Assembly: GCA_045119215.1 (NCBI GenBank)
Contig: JBGVDD010000088.1
Span: forward strand, 1-64,000
Source: RUG11237 sp045119215
Lineage (GTDB): Bacteria > Bacillota > Clostridia > Lachnospirales > Lachnospiraceae
Reading direction: 5' to 3'
DNA: 64,000 nucleotides
Positions within the stretch are counted from its first letter, which is position 1. Each line of letters opens with the position of its first letter. Positions 49,938-59,459 of the stretch are shown one piece after another. The translations under genes were made by a program, and so were the position numbers. The notes beneath the pieces were generated by a model. That model saw nothing but the letters and a program-made list of their open reading frames with translations. It made no database searches and was not told where the DNA came from.

Positions 49938-52900
49938 ATGATAGAATTAAATGATAAAATAGTATTTAAAGTGGATGAACCGTTTTATTGTACAGTTAAG
50001 GCGATTACGGTAGACTTTAATACAGGAAAAGAAATTGATGGCGAATACTTGCATTGTGATAGTAATAGAATTATCCGTTGTGAAATTACTGTAAATCCTG
50101 GTGCAAAATTTAAAACTGTAAAAAGAGCATTCTTAGTATTGAAGAATCGTGGAGGCTCTAATGAGAAGTTTTCTGTACATCAAATGGGTTCTATGTTAGG
50201 TGTATTGCAGGAACCCGCTTTTGGATATGTGGAAAACAGACGAGATACTAACAATAATATTACAGATCGAGTTATTGATATTAGTAGTTTTCTTTACAAT
50301 GCTGAAAGAGATAGTTTTGTAATTGGAATAAAGAGTATTTCCAACTCATCTTTTAGTGCATATAAATCCGGTTGTACAGTAGAAGTTGAATATTTGGAAG
50401 ACGATGATTTTATTCCTGACAGTTCGATTCTTGAAAAGAAAGTAGGAGCAAAGGGTGTTTTCAAAACAAATCTTATAAACGGAAAACTCTTCTACACACA
50501 AAGTTTATTTGCTGCTAAGGGCGGTAGAATGCCACTCGCTTTGTCAATGACATATAACGCAAAGGATTGTGATGAAAACTCTCCTAATGGTATTGCAATG
50601 GGTATTAAGGGATGGACATTCAACTATGCTCAGTGTCTTAAAGCTGCTGGCGAAGAGTACACTTTGCTTGATGGTACTCACAAGTATAGAACATTTAAAC
50701 CGGCTACCAATAATACAATGGTTAAGTTTGATGCAAGTAGCAAGAGTGGTTTTGTTCTTACACAAAACGATGAAGGTTATGCGGTTGATGACAATCAAAC
50801 TACAACATATCAGTTTGATACAAATATGATGCTTACTAAAATTACAAAGCAAGCAGGCACGACACCTGTACAAACAATTGTTGAACGCGGTGAAGATGGC
50901 AAAATTGTGGCAATCACTGATGGTATGGGCGACAAGTACGAATTCACATATGCAACCGATATGATTGTAATTAGAAAAGGAACTGTTGCACTTGTAAACA
51001 TCTCTCTCTCGGATGAAAGAGTAAGTGAGGTTGAATACGTTCTTTCGGGTATTAAATATACATTTACATATGATGACAATGGTCAATTGATTTCTGTAGA
51101 GGAAACAGCATCAAATCAAAAGGTAGTATTGGAATATAATACATTGTCAGCTGTCACAGCAATCAAGAAATATATCAACAAAACCGAATGCGTATCTCTT
51201 GAAAGTGATTTTCTTGAATATAGACTTTTGGAAACAAGAGCAAAGAAGTGTAAGAACACCGACAATTCATGGAATCCATATATAACAATGACATATATGT
51301 TTGCTGAAAATGGTGAGACAATTTTCACAGGTGATATTTCTAATGGCACAGGCCAAAAAATGAGATTTAGAACTAAAAATGATTATGAGAAGCACGTTGA
51401 AAGAATTAGAAGTATTTCCGAAGCTAATCAAGCAGATGATATAGCTGTTGTTTCTGCAGAAAATAAGACATATTCATGTTATTTGGGAGACGGTGTAAAT
51501 CGTTCTTGGGGTAATGCTGAATATGATAATACAAAACGCAAGTCAAAATATTACGTATTTGCGGCTAATATTAATATTATAGCAAACAACTATATCGTTA
51601 ATGATGGTTCACAGTATGCAAGATTGGTATTGAAAGATGGCACTAAAACATTGTGCACTATTGATTTGGATAATGCCAGACGTGGAAATCAGATTAAGAG
51701 TGCGCCATTTACTCTTTCTCGCGGTGTACATAATTTAAGTGTAACACTTGAGGGTAATATCCACGTTGACCTTGAGATTTCAAGTGTCTATATATTTGAA
51801 TCAAAGCATGGTGGTCAGTTTGAATATATCAGTGGATTTGCCAATGCTAATTTCCCGGCAGAACAAGATGATACAGAAACTTATTTCTATATCAATGAAG
51901 GTGTTTATGAATTGCATTATGGTGATGAATCCATCAGTGATGTTAAGTTTACTACAAAGGACTATATTCTTACTACGATTAGCAGACTTAAGAAGCCAAC
52001 GTCATTTGAGGTTTGGTACAATGATGGTACAAATATGCTCTCCGGAGTAAGCAATCTTACATTGGTAAAGAACAATGTTAGCAGAGGCATTGAAAATATT
52101 AAGTGTTGTTCTGTTTCTAGAGGTATTGATAAAACTGTGTTTACAGCATTTGAACCCTCGAATTTGGCTGATGCAACCTTTAAAGCTTCCACAAAAACCA
52201 GAATAGATACTGCAACCGATACTACGTATGAATATGAAACATCTGAAGTTGAGAGCGATTATTTTATCAAAACTGAAGAATATGATTCATATATGAGACC
52301 TCTCAAAGTTACAAATGAAAATGGAATTACTGTTGAATACACATACAATGAATTTGGAGAAACTCTTACAGAAAAGACTACAGCAAAAGATAACGCTGCT
52401 TTGAACACATTGTTTGCTAAGACTTATTTGGATGGTAACTTATCAACCGAGTCAGAAAAAAGATCAGGAATTACATATGTTCGTGAGTATACATATGATG
52501 AGAACGATTCTTTGGTATCTATGAAAACTCCTAAAAATCAAATTCTTTACTATAATTATAGTGAAGATGATGAAAAGGTTACGGAAATTAGTACAGTTCT
52601 TAATGAAAGTACAATCAATAATAATATGGAGTATTCCGGAGACATTCTTGATAGACTTTCTCATAATAATACAAATATTAATTTTGAGTATGATGAAAGA
52701 AATAACGTAAAATCTATCGAAATTGGTGGAACTGTTATTCTTTCCAAGGAAATCACATATGGTCCTTCTAATACGCATAGTGTTACAACATATGGTAACG
52801 GATTTAAACTTAAGAAATACTATGATAAATATAATAGACTTATCAAGGTAACTGATGTAACCAATAATGAAACTCAAATTTGCACTTACATTTATAGTGA

Positions 52901-54719
52901 TAGTGATGTTGCTGATGAGGTGGTTGATCCTACAGATTCATCATTAACGATTTCTGCTAATAGTAAACTCTATGTCGAAATTGATAATATTGCTTCAACA
53001 AGAACTAACTATATTTATGATGAATTCGGCGAGCTTAAGGAAAAGAAAAAGGGCGATATTCGTGAATTCTTTGGAAGCAGAGATAGATTCAATAGACCTG
53101 TATCCGAATACTTTATCAATGGCTCGGTTAGTGTTCGAAAAGGAATCACTTATGAAAATAAGAATTCTGATATTATAAAACATGAAAGCGTTCAGTCACC
53201 AACAGGATATACTTATATTAATTATACAAGAGATGGATTGGAACGACTTGCAAAAGTTAAGGTTGTTCAAGGCGATTATGGATATTCTAAGGAGTTCTCT
53301 TACATTGCAAGAGGAACAGACGCTGTACCTGAAGGAACTACCAATTATGTTGGCAAAGTATCTTATTATAACTATGAAAATGGTTCTGATACATTGGAAA
53401 AGGAAGAAGCGATTGGGTATGATGCAGACGGTAACATTGTAGAATATGGTGACAATACTTACGTATATGATAATCTTGGCAGAATTGTTAGAGAAAACAA
53501 TAAAGCACTTGACAAAACCTACACTTTCGAGTATAATATAGGTGGAAATATTGTTAAGAAAACTGAATATGCATATACTACAACAGAGGATCTCGGAGAA
53601 GAGCTTGTGGCATACGAATATACATATGCTAACGCTTGGAAGGATCAATTGACATCATTTGGTGGTAAAACAATCACTTATGATGGTGCAGGTAATCCCA
53701 CTACATATCAAGGTAATAGATTGTTCTGGAGCAGAGGTCGTTTGCTTACCGGTTGGTCTGCAGCTGATGGTTGCTCTGCAATTTCTATTACATACGATGC
53801 AAATGGCATTAGAACATCTAAGACCAAGACTGATGATTATGTGACTACCGAAACAAGATTTGTTTATGATAATGAAGGTAGATTGCGTACAGAAATTGAG
53901 GGCGATTTTACAAGGCACTACATCTATTCTCATCAGGGTATTGAAGGATACGAAGAAAACGGTGAAAGATTTATCTATCGCAAGAATATCTTTGGAGATA
54001 TCACAGCTATTTATAAGGGTGCAACCAAGGTAGCAGAATATACGTATGACGCTTGGGGTAATTGCACAATCATACTCAATACCAACAGCTACGGCTCACG
54101 AAATCCTTTTAGATATAGAGGTTACTATTGGGATGAAGATCTCAATATGTATTACCTTATGACAAGATATTATGATCCTAAGATTGGCAGATTTATTAAT
54201 GCGGATTCGACTGAATATCTTGATCATGAGACTCTTGGTGGACTTAATCTTTATGCATATTGTAATAACAATCCTGTGATGGGGTTCGACCCCAATGGAC
54301 ATTTTATTATATTAATAATTAATCATATTATTAATGCTATAAATAAACGAAAAATCGATAAAGAGTTAGAAGATTTTGGGGACGAAATTGACATAAAAAC
54401 GGCTAAAAATCTAATCGATGATCACTTGCAAAACATTGATTCGAGTTGTTATATAACAATGGATGCGGATGGAACGTTCGAGATAGTAAACTCATATAAG
54501 GTAAAGTCTAGATATAGTAGACAATATATATGTGAAATTTTAAGTAGAACTACTTTGACAGATAGAGAATATGATAATATGTCAGCAGAGTGGGTTGGTC
54601 ACAATTTGCTTGCAGGTTTTTATAGTGGTGCGAAAGATGTTAATTTAGAATATGACGAAGATCCTAGATGGTGGATTGTGTTTGGTTCAAAATTTTTGGA
54701 GGTATTAGGATGGGATTAA
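49938..54719 (+). CDS. RHS-repeat protein 2 with DNRLRE-like N-terminus
   Basis: A 1,593-residue protein after GAAAGAAGG. Residues 1-160 resemble the beta-rich DNRLRE domain of wall-associated RHS proteins. A DUF6531-type entry ('FAAKGGRMPLALSMTYNAKD', 'GIKGWTFNY') comes next, then YD repeats to about residue 1430. The core ends 'MTRYYDPKIGRFINAD', 'NPVMGFDPNGH'. The C-terminal domain is about 140 residues, starts hydrophobic (FIILIINHIINAIN) and is not recognised. No signal peptide. The last 10 bp overlap the lipoprotein gene. Confidence 0.85.
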   Translation: MIELNDKIVFKVDEPFYCTVKAITVDFNTGKEIDGEYLHCDSNRIIRCEITVNPGAKFKTVKRAFLVLKNRGGSNEKFSVHQMGSMLGVLQEPAFGYVENRRDTNNNITDRVIDISSFLYNAERDSFVIGIKSISNSSFSAYKSGCTVEVEYLEDDDFIPDSSILEKKVGAKGVFKTNLINGKLFYTQSLFAAKGGRMPLALSMTYNAKDCDENSPNGIAMGIKGWTFNYAQCLKAAGEEYTLLDGTHKYRTFKPATNNTMVKFDASSKSGFVLTQNDEGYAVDDNQTTTYQFDTNMMLTKITKQAGTTPVQTIVERGEDGKIVAITDGMGDKYEFTYATDMIVIRKGTVALVNISLSDERVSEVEYVLSGIKYTFTYDDNGQLISVEETASNQKVVLEYNTLSAVTAIKKYINKTECVSLESDFLEYRLLETRAKKCKNTDNSWNPYITMTYMFAENGETIFTGDISNGTGQKMRFRTKNDYEKHVERIRSISEANQADDIAVVSAENKTYSCYLGDGVNRSWGNAEYDNTKRKSKYYVFAANINIIANNYIVNDGSQYARLVLKDGTKTLCTIDLDNARRGNQIKSAPFTLSRGVHNLSVTLEGNIHVDLEISSVYIFESKHGGQFEYISGFANANFPAEQDDTETYFYINEGVYELHYGDESISDVKFTTKDYILTTISRLKKPTSFEVWYNDGTNMLSGVSNLTLVKNNVSRGIENIKCCSVSRGIDKTVFTAFEPSNLADATFKASTKTRIDTATDTTYEYETSEVESDYFIKTEEYDSYMRPLKVTNENGITVEYTYNEFGETLTEKTTAKDNAALNTLFAKTYLDGNLSTESEKRSGITYVREYTYDENDSLVSMKTPKNQILYYNYSEDDEKVTEISTVLNESTINNNMEYSGDILDRLSHNNTNINFEYDERNNVKSIEIGGTVILSKEITYGPSNTHSVTTYGNGFKLKKYYDKYNRLIKVTDVTNNETQICTYIYSDSDVADEVVDPTDSSLTISANSKLYVEIDNIASTRTNYIYDEFGELKEKKKGDIREFFGSRDRFNRPVSEYFINGSVSVRKGITYENKNSDIIKHESVQSPTGYTYINYTRDGLERLAKVKVVQGDYGYSKEFSYIARGTDAVPEGTTNYVGKVSYYNYENGSDTLEKEEAIGYDADGNIVEYGDNTYVYDNLGRIVRENNKALDKTYTFEYNIGGNIVKKTEYAYTTTEDLGEELVAYEYTYANAWKDQLTSFGGKTITYDGAGNPTTYQGNRLFWSRGRLLTGWSAADGCSAISITYDANGIRTSKTKTDDYVTTETRFVYDNEGRLRTEIEGDFTRHYIYSHQGIEGYEENGERFIYRKNIFGDITAIYKGATKVAEYTYDAWGNCTIILNTNSYGSRNPFRYRGYYWDEDLNMYYLMTRYYDPKIGRFINADSTEYLDHETLGGLNLYAYCNNNPVMGFDPNGHFIILIINHIINAINKRKIDKELEDFGDEIDIKTAKNLIDDHLQNIDSSCYITMDADGTFEIVNSYKVKSRYSRQYICEILSRTTLTDREYDNMSAEWVGHNLLAGFYSGAKDVNLEYDEDPRWWIVFGSKFLEVLGWD

Positions 54720-55627
54720 GAAAGGTATTAATTAATTTTGGGATTATCCTTATAGTTGTTGTTTTGCTTACCTCTTGTGCGAATATAGGTGGTAATGTCC
54801 AGTGGTATAGTTTCTTTGATGAGAGATATACGTTAAATCACTATTTTGATGACTGGCAGAGTGAGGCGAATACCTCATATGACACTATTTTGTTTGGCGA
54901 AATCCATAATAATGGAGAGCAATTGGATGTTCATGCATGGGAAAATACTATTTACTGTATTTATGATAATAGAGTGTTTTTTTTGAAAAATAACACTTAT
55001 CCTTCTTGTGAATGGAGCATAGTTTCCACCGATTTTAACGGAGATAATGCCACGATTCATTATACAGGATTATTTTTTGATGAAACTACATCAAATATTG
55101 AAAGAGAGTATAACAATTTATCCATTGTAAATAGCAATGAAAATCAAAAATGCTATGGTGGCTATTTTGAAAACGGAAAAATTTATCTTTTTGGTAAGGA
55201 AAGAAGTGTGGTTTTTGATGTTGCAAGTAATACCTTTGTTGAGGGAAACGATGCTTTCGTGCCACGCTACCGATATTCCACAAGTGAAGATATTTTTGAA
55301 ATTATTATTACTAATGGTGAAGGTGTATCCAAGTCAGTTAATCTATATGATTTGGCTGAAAATAACCAATATATCAAAGAACTATTAGAATTAAGAAGAC
55401 AAAAAAGGTGGGATGGTAGTTCTTATCTATCTAATCCATTTGCCTATCTAAAGTCAAACGGTGAAAAATTGATTATAGTGTTGTCAGTTTTTAATTATCA
55501 CGGTGAGAGTTTTGCTATTTCTTTTGAGTGTGATTTTGATACATTGGATATAGAATTCATATCATACAGTAAGGTTGGAGATATAGTAATTCCTTCGCAT
55601 TATGATATAGTAATAGAAGAAAGATGA
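54710..55627 (+). CDS. Lipoprotein, candidate immunity protein for RHS 2
   Basis: A 305-residue protein. The start at 54710 sits 6-7 nt after GGAGG; an upstream in-frame codon lies well inside the RHS gene. Lipoprotein signal with 'VVVLLTSC'. The domain is beta-rich and not recognised. It overlaps the RHS stop, so the two are translationally coupled, as expected of a toxin-immunity pair. It differs in sequence from the lipoprotein after RHS 1. Confidence 0.65.
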   Translation: MGLRKVLINFGIILIVVVLLTSCANIGGNVQWYSFFDERYTLNHYFDDWQSEANTSYDTILFGEIHNNGEQLDVHAWENTIYCIYDNRVFFLKNNTYPSCEWSIVSTDFNGDNATIHYTGLFFDETTSNIEREYNNLSIVNSNENQKCYGGYFENGKIYLFGKERSVVFDVASNTFVEGNDAFVPRYRYSTSEDIFEIIITNGEGVSKSVNLYDLAENNQYIKELLELRRQKRWDGSSYLSNPFAYLKSNGEKLIIVLSVFNYHGESFAISFECDFDTLDIEFISYSKVGDIVIPSHYDIVIEER

Positions 55628-55705
55628 ACAATAATTTATAAAATCCTTTGACAAATTTTAATACTATTTATTAATCATTATTAATCGCAAACATGATATA
55701 AAATT

Positions 55706-55739
55706 CCTCAATGCTATTAATTTAGCATTGGGGATTTTT
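55706..55739 (+). terminator. Rho-independent terminator
   Basis: CCTCAATGCTA pairs with TAGCATTGGGG around TTAATT, then ATTTTTA. Confidence 0.75.
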
Positions 55740-55829
55740 ATGTTAAGATTATTAGTAAAAATGAATGTAATACCTAGGATATGGAATATTACAGTAACTA
55801 ACCTATTTGTATTTTTAACAAAAAAGAAA

Positions 55830-55900
55830 GAGCATATTTAGAATTCCTATAATTGCTGTTAAAGAGCATTGTAAGAAATTTCAAATATGCTCGTTTTTTT
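55830..55900 (+). terminator. Long-loop hairpin with T7 run
   Basis: GAGCATATTT pairs with AAATATGCTC over a 43-nt loop and is followed by GTTTTTTT. It insulates the invertible cassette from upstream transcription, which matters for a switch that depends on one promoter. Confidence 0.6.
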
Positions 55901-55918
55901 ATGTGCTCCCGCGAACAG

Positions 55919-55948
55919 TTGATAGTATTAACCGTAGATAACTATTAA
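55919..55948 (+). promoter_or_regulatory. Possible fixed promoter of the inversion switch
   Basis: TTGATA (55919-55924) lies outside the inverted repeat; TATTAA (55943-55948), 18 bp away, lies within it. In this form the -10 travels with the repeat and the -35 does not. The corresponding place outside the right-hand repeat has no such -35. A weak match, given as a candidate. Confidence 0.4.
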
Positions 55949-55960
55949 TTATCGGGAGGA
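55936..55960 (+). repeat. Left inverted repeat of the invertible segment
   Basis: 25 bp, beginning AGATAACTATT and ending ATCGGGAGGA, so the ribosome binding site is part of the repeat. An exact reverse complement is at 58149-58173. Inside, GATAA and TTATC form a short palindrome around CTATTAA, as expected of a tyrosine recombinase core site. Confidence 0.85.
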
Positions 55961-55969
55961 TATACTAAT

Positions 55970-57223
55970 ATGAACTATTCAATATACCCCAAACAATTTA
56001 ACAATAATCACTATAAATTACAAAGTGATACATGCTTTGTGATTATGCCATTTTGCAATGAATTAAATAACACATATATGGTCATAGAGTCGGCTGCTGA
56101 TTCTATGAATATAAAGTGTACTCGAGCAGATAAAGTAAGAACTACATCTGAACCTATCTTAAATAAAATATGTACACAAATAAGCAAATCATATTTTATA
56201 ATTGTTGATATTTCCAATTTAAATCCCAATGTTTTTTATGAACTTGGAGTTGCTCATGTATTGCGAGATGCAAATAAAGTATTGATAATTAAGGAAGAAA
56301 ACACGGAATGTCCGAGCGACATAAAACATATTCATTATTATTCATACAAGAAATCCGATTTAAAGGGATTAAAACAAATAATAATTAATTTCTTTAAAGA
56401 GAACAATATTTTAGAAGACTTAGAAAGTATATTAGCTTTCAGGGAATTGTTGCCCTCTAATACTGTGGATATAAATGAATATGTTATACAATTGTCAAAT
56501 TATATTGGAAGTTATCTGGATATCCTTATTAAGATTCTAAACAACAAAACCAATGATTGTAACAATGATGATGTATATGCATTGATAAATCAACTTTTTG
56601 AATCTATATCTAAAATTGAGAAGTATGAGAAACTGTATAATTATTATTTGGAACTTCTACTTTTTGTGTTACTTAAAATACAGCACGATATAAATATTTA
56701 TCGCTACATTGTGGATATTTTACAAGGCAAATATCCTAACATTCCTAAAACTTGGATATCGGATTTGTGCATTTCAATGCTTAATAATTCTATGTGCTTT
56801 GATACAGTATTTTCGTGGATTGTAGAGCAGTTTAAAGCATCAAATCCTGCATCTTTTGATTTGGTAAGATACAAATTAGAAATAGGAATAATAAATTCAA
56901 AAAATACTACTATAGATTCACATTTAATAGAAACATTAAAATCTAGTAATAAAACCTTAGCAGAGCATTCAGCCAATTTAATCAAAGAGAGAAAAATATA
57001 TAATGCATCTTCCACTTTATTGCATATTATTGAACACGAATCTAGTCCATATGTAGTAAGAAGTTGTATTGATGCATTAATATCTGTTGCCTCTCTCGAT
57101 CAATTGCAGAAAGCCAAGAAAGCACTATCTAATAGAAAAGAATTTATATTAAAAAATGATTTTCTCGAAAAACATATAACCGATTTGGATGCAAAAATAA
57201 TGCTATCTAAACAGACGTTTTAA
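55970..57223 (+). CDS. TIR/deoxyribosyltransferase-like protein, switch gene A
   Basis: A 417-residue soluble protein starting 10 bp inside the left repeat. The N-terminal 110 residues have 'FVIMPF' (23-28), an Asp at 80 and 'NPNVFYELGVAH' (85-96, Glu 91), the pattern of nucleoside-deoxyribosyltransferase/TIR-like domains that cleave or sense nucleotides such as NAD. The remaining 300 residues are helical and look like HEAT-type repeats ('HIIEHESSPYVVRSCIDALISV'), as in sensor or effector proteins. In this assembly it faces the left promoter. Its end overlaps gene B tail to tail by 21 bp. Confidence 0.7.
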   Translation: MNYSIYPKQFNNNHYKLQSDTCFVIMPFCNELNNTYMVIESAADSMNIKCTRADKVRTTSEPILNKICTQISKSYFIIVDISNLNPNVFYELGVAHVLRDANKVLIIKEENTECPSDIKHIHYYSYKKSDLKGLKQIIINFFKENNILEDLESILAFRELLPSNTVDINEYVIQLSNYIGSYLDILIKILNNKTNDCNNDDVYALINQLFESISKIEKYEKLYNYYLELLLFVLLKIQHDINIYRYIVDILQGKYPNIPKTWISDLCISMLNNSMCFDTVFSWIVEQFKASNPASFDLVRYKLEIGIINSKNTTIDSHLIETLKSSNKTLAEHSANLIKERKIYNASSTLLHIIEHESSPYVVRSCIDALISVASLDQLQKAKKALSNRKEFILKNDFLEKHITDLDAKIMLSKQTF

Positions 57224-58144
57224 TTGATCGTAGTTGAATGTATCCAAAAAATCCTCTATATTAAAATTTTTTAACATAGCAATAATCAGATTACATATCA
57301 GTTTATTGCGATTGGTTGTTTCATACAATAATATTCTGTTTATTACACCCATAAAGCTGATTTTCAAACGCATATAAAAACAATTTTTATACTCTTCAAA
57401 AAGATCATTATTCTTCAAATAATCTTGTAGGGTCTTATATGCTTCTACAAAATTTGCAACCGAAAACTCTGATACTGTATGTATTAACGAATCTTGACGT
57501 TGACAATAATGATATTTTACATTCCCTAACAAAATTACAGATTGTGCTTTTGTAAAAATTTGAAATGTAAAAACATCATCTTCTTGATATCTCAAATCGG
57601 GACAAAACAAAAAATCATTTTCCAATAAGAATTCTCTTCTATATATTTTATTGTTAACTATTGGTGTAATCCCTATCTCTGTAGGTATAGTATGAGTATA
57701 AGTATATAAACAAAATTCTCCCGTTGTTTCATATAAATCAGGATATTTGTATTTGTAGTCGCGATAATTTGATTTCACATAATCATAGCACAATTCATAA
57801 ATAATTACATCTGGATTGTGTTCCATTTGAGCAATACACTTTTTATAAACGCCAATATCTACCCAATCATCAGAATCTATAAATGTTACATATGGCGTTT
57901 TAGCAGCTAATATCCCAGCATTTCTGCAAGATCCAGCTCCAGAGTTTTGCTGCATATTAATTATTTGAAATTTTCGTTGTTTTAATAAGGAATAAAGAAC
58001 TTCTACAGTGTTATCAGACGAATGGTCGTCTACGACTATTATCTCTATATCTTTATATTCTTGATTAAAAAGACTTAATAGACATCGCGATATGTTTTTA
58101 GCATCATTGTATACCGGAACAATAACAGTTAGTAATTTTTTCAT
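57203..58144 (-). CDS. Family 2 glycosyltransferase, switch gene B
   Basis: A 313-residue GT2 enzyme: 'LLTVIVPVYNDAKNISRCLLSLFNQ', 'VVDDHSSDNTVE', 'SCRNAGILAAKTPYVTFIDSDDW' (the metal-binding Asp-x-Asp). It would add sugars to a surface polymer. It reads inward from the right inverted repeat, with an ATG 4 nt past it, and shares the same 25-bp leader and ribosome binding site as gene A. Inversion would put it next to the left flank. In the present orientation no strong promoter is visible upstream. Confidence 0.85.
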   Translation of the reverse strand: MKKLLTVIVPVYNDAKNISRCLLSLFNQEYKDIEIIVVDDHSSDNTVEVLYSLLKQRKFQIINMQQNSGAGSCRNAGILAAKTPYVTFIDSDDWVDIGVYKKCIAQMEHNPDVIIYELCYDYVKSNYRDYKYKYPDLYETTGEFCLYTYTHTIPTEIGITPIVNNKIYRREFLLENDFLFCPDLRYQEDDVFTFQIFTKAQSVILLGNVKYHYCQRQDSLIHTVSEFSVANFVEAYKTLQDYLKNNDLFEEYKNCFYMRLKISFMGVINRILLYETTNRNKLICNLIIAMLKNFNIEDFLDTFNYDQLKRLFR

Positions 58145-58148
58145 ATTC

Positions 58149-58173
58149 TCCTCCCGATAATTAATAGTTATCT
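58149..58173 (-). repeat. Right inverted repeat of the invertible segment
   Basis: Exact reverse complement of 55936-55960. The distance between repeats is about 2.2 kb and exactly encloses genes A and B. Confidence 0.85.
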
Positions 58174-58310
58174 TGTGTTATTTAAATTTTTGTTTTTTAT
58201 TTAATATTGTTTTTGTTGTAAAAGGGCATATAATATCGAAAAATAATATATGTTTCTATGAAAGTTGCTTTATTTGTTGTATAATGTAAAAAAACAAAAG
58301 GAGCACATAT

Positions 58311-59222
58311 ATGGATTTCCAAAATTACATGCAAGCGTTTTTATATTATTGTGAGTTTAGCAAAAAGCTAAATGAAAAGACGTTAAAAGCCTATAAGATT
58401 GATCTGGCTCAATTCGAACAGTTTAATGGGGGAGAACTTTCGAAAACAAATCTGACAAATTATATAGAAGATCTGCACGAAAAGTATAAACCCAAAACTG
58501 TAAGAAGAAAAATAGCAGCAATAAAAGCATTTGTCCATTTTTTAATCATCGAGGATTATATTGATCAAAACCCTTTTCTTAAAGTAAATATATCGTTTAG
58601 AGAACCTATCTTGCTACCGAAGACAATCCCATTTTACATTATCCAACAAATACTACGCTCTGCCTATAAACATAGAAGTGAAGCCGAAAATGAATATCAA
58701 TATAATATGGCGCTGCGCGATATTGCTGTTTTAGAAATGCTGTTTGCAACAGGCATGAGAGTTTCCGAACTGTGTCAACTAAAAAATAGTTGCTTAGATA
58801 TGGAAACTCATACGGTGAAAATCATGGGAAAGGGCTCAAAAGAGCGAATAATCCAAATTGAGAACTATGAAGTGTTACATATATTAAAAGAATATTGTAC
58901 AGCATTTTTCGATGATATTGAAACTACGGGCTATATATTTATAAACAAATTGCACAAACCGTTAAAGGAACAGTCAGTTAGAGAAATTATCAATAAATAT
59001 GTTAAAATGACCAATTGCAATATGCATATAACACCTCACATGTACAGACACTCATTTGCAACCTTACTGTTAGAAGAAGACGTAGACATGAGATATATAC
59101 AAAGGTTATTAGGACATAGCTCCATTACCACAACTCAGATCTATACCCAAGTAAGCGTTAGAAAGCAAAAGGAGATCTTGTCCGCTAAGCATCCTAGAAA
59201 CAAAATATCGATTACTGAGTGA
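58311..59222 (+). CDS. Tyrosine recombinase, likely the invertase of the switch
   Basis: A 303-residue XerC/D-sized enzyme. The N-terminal SAM-like core-binding domain (residues 1-85) is followed by the catalytic domain with Arg ('ATGMRVSELCQLK'), Lys ('MGKGSKERIIQI'), His-x-x-Arg ('TPHMYRHSFATLL'), His ('LLGHSSITTTQ') and the Tyr nucleophile ('IYTQVSV'). All catalytic residues are present. It starts 137 bp from the right inverted repeat, outside the segment, with a TATAAT at 58280-58285. This is the standard placement for invertases that flip a neighbouring segment. Confidence 0.85.
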   Translation: MDFQNYMQAFLYYCEFSKKLNEKTLKAYKIDLAQFEQFNGGELSKTNLTNYIEDLHEKYKPKTVRRKIAAIKAFVHFLIIEDYIDQNPFLKVNISFREPILLPKTIPFYIIQQILRSAYKHRSEAENEYQYNMALRDIAVLEMLFATGMRVSELCQLKNSCLDMETHTVKIMGKGSKERIIQIENYEVLHILKEYCTAFFDDIETTGYIFINKLHKPLKEQSVREIINKYVKMTNCNMHITPHMYRHSFATLLLEEDVDMRYIQRLLGHSSITTTQIYTQVSVRKQKEILSAKHPRNKISITE

Positions 59223-59303
59223 AGATTATAAATATAAAAAATGCATTCAATAATACAATTTTGATACGATTATATCTTTTTAATGGAAGTTTTTTAATCC
59301 TCC

Positions 59304-59341
59304 TATAATATATTACCCATAAAATCGACAAAATTCTTCAA
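59304..59341 (-). repeat. AT-rich spaced motif, copy 4
   Basis: TATAATATATTACC, 12 nt, AAAATTCTTCAA on the + strand. It lies between the recombinase and the peptidase operon. Confidence 0.6.
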
Positions 59342-59459
59342 GAAAACGAAAAAAATATTATTTTTTTAAAAAATATCTAGATTTTGAGTATATATTTACT
59401 TTCCGAGATACTGATCGTTAATCTTTTTGATCAAATGCACTAATTTGCTTTTATAAACA

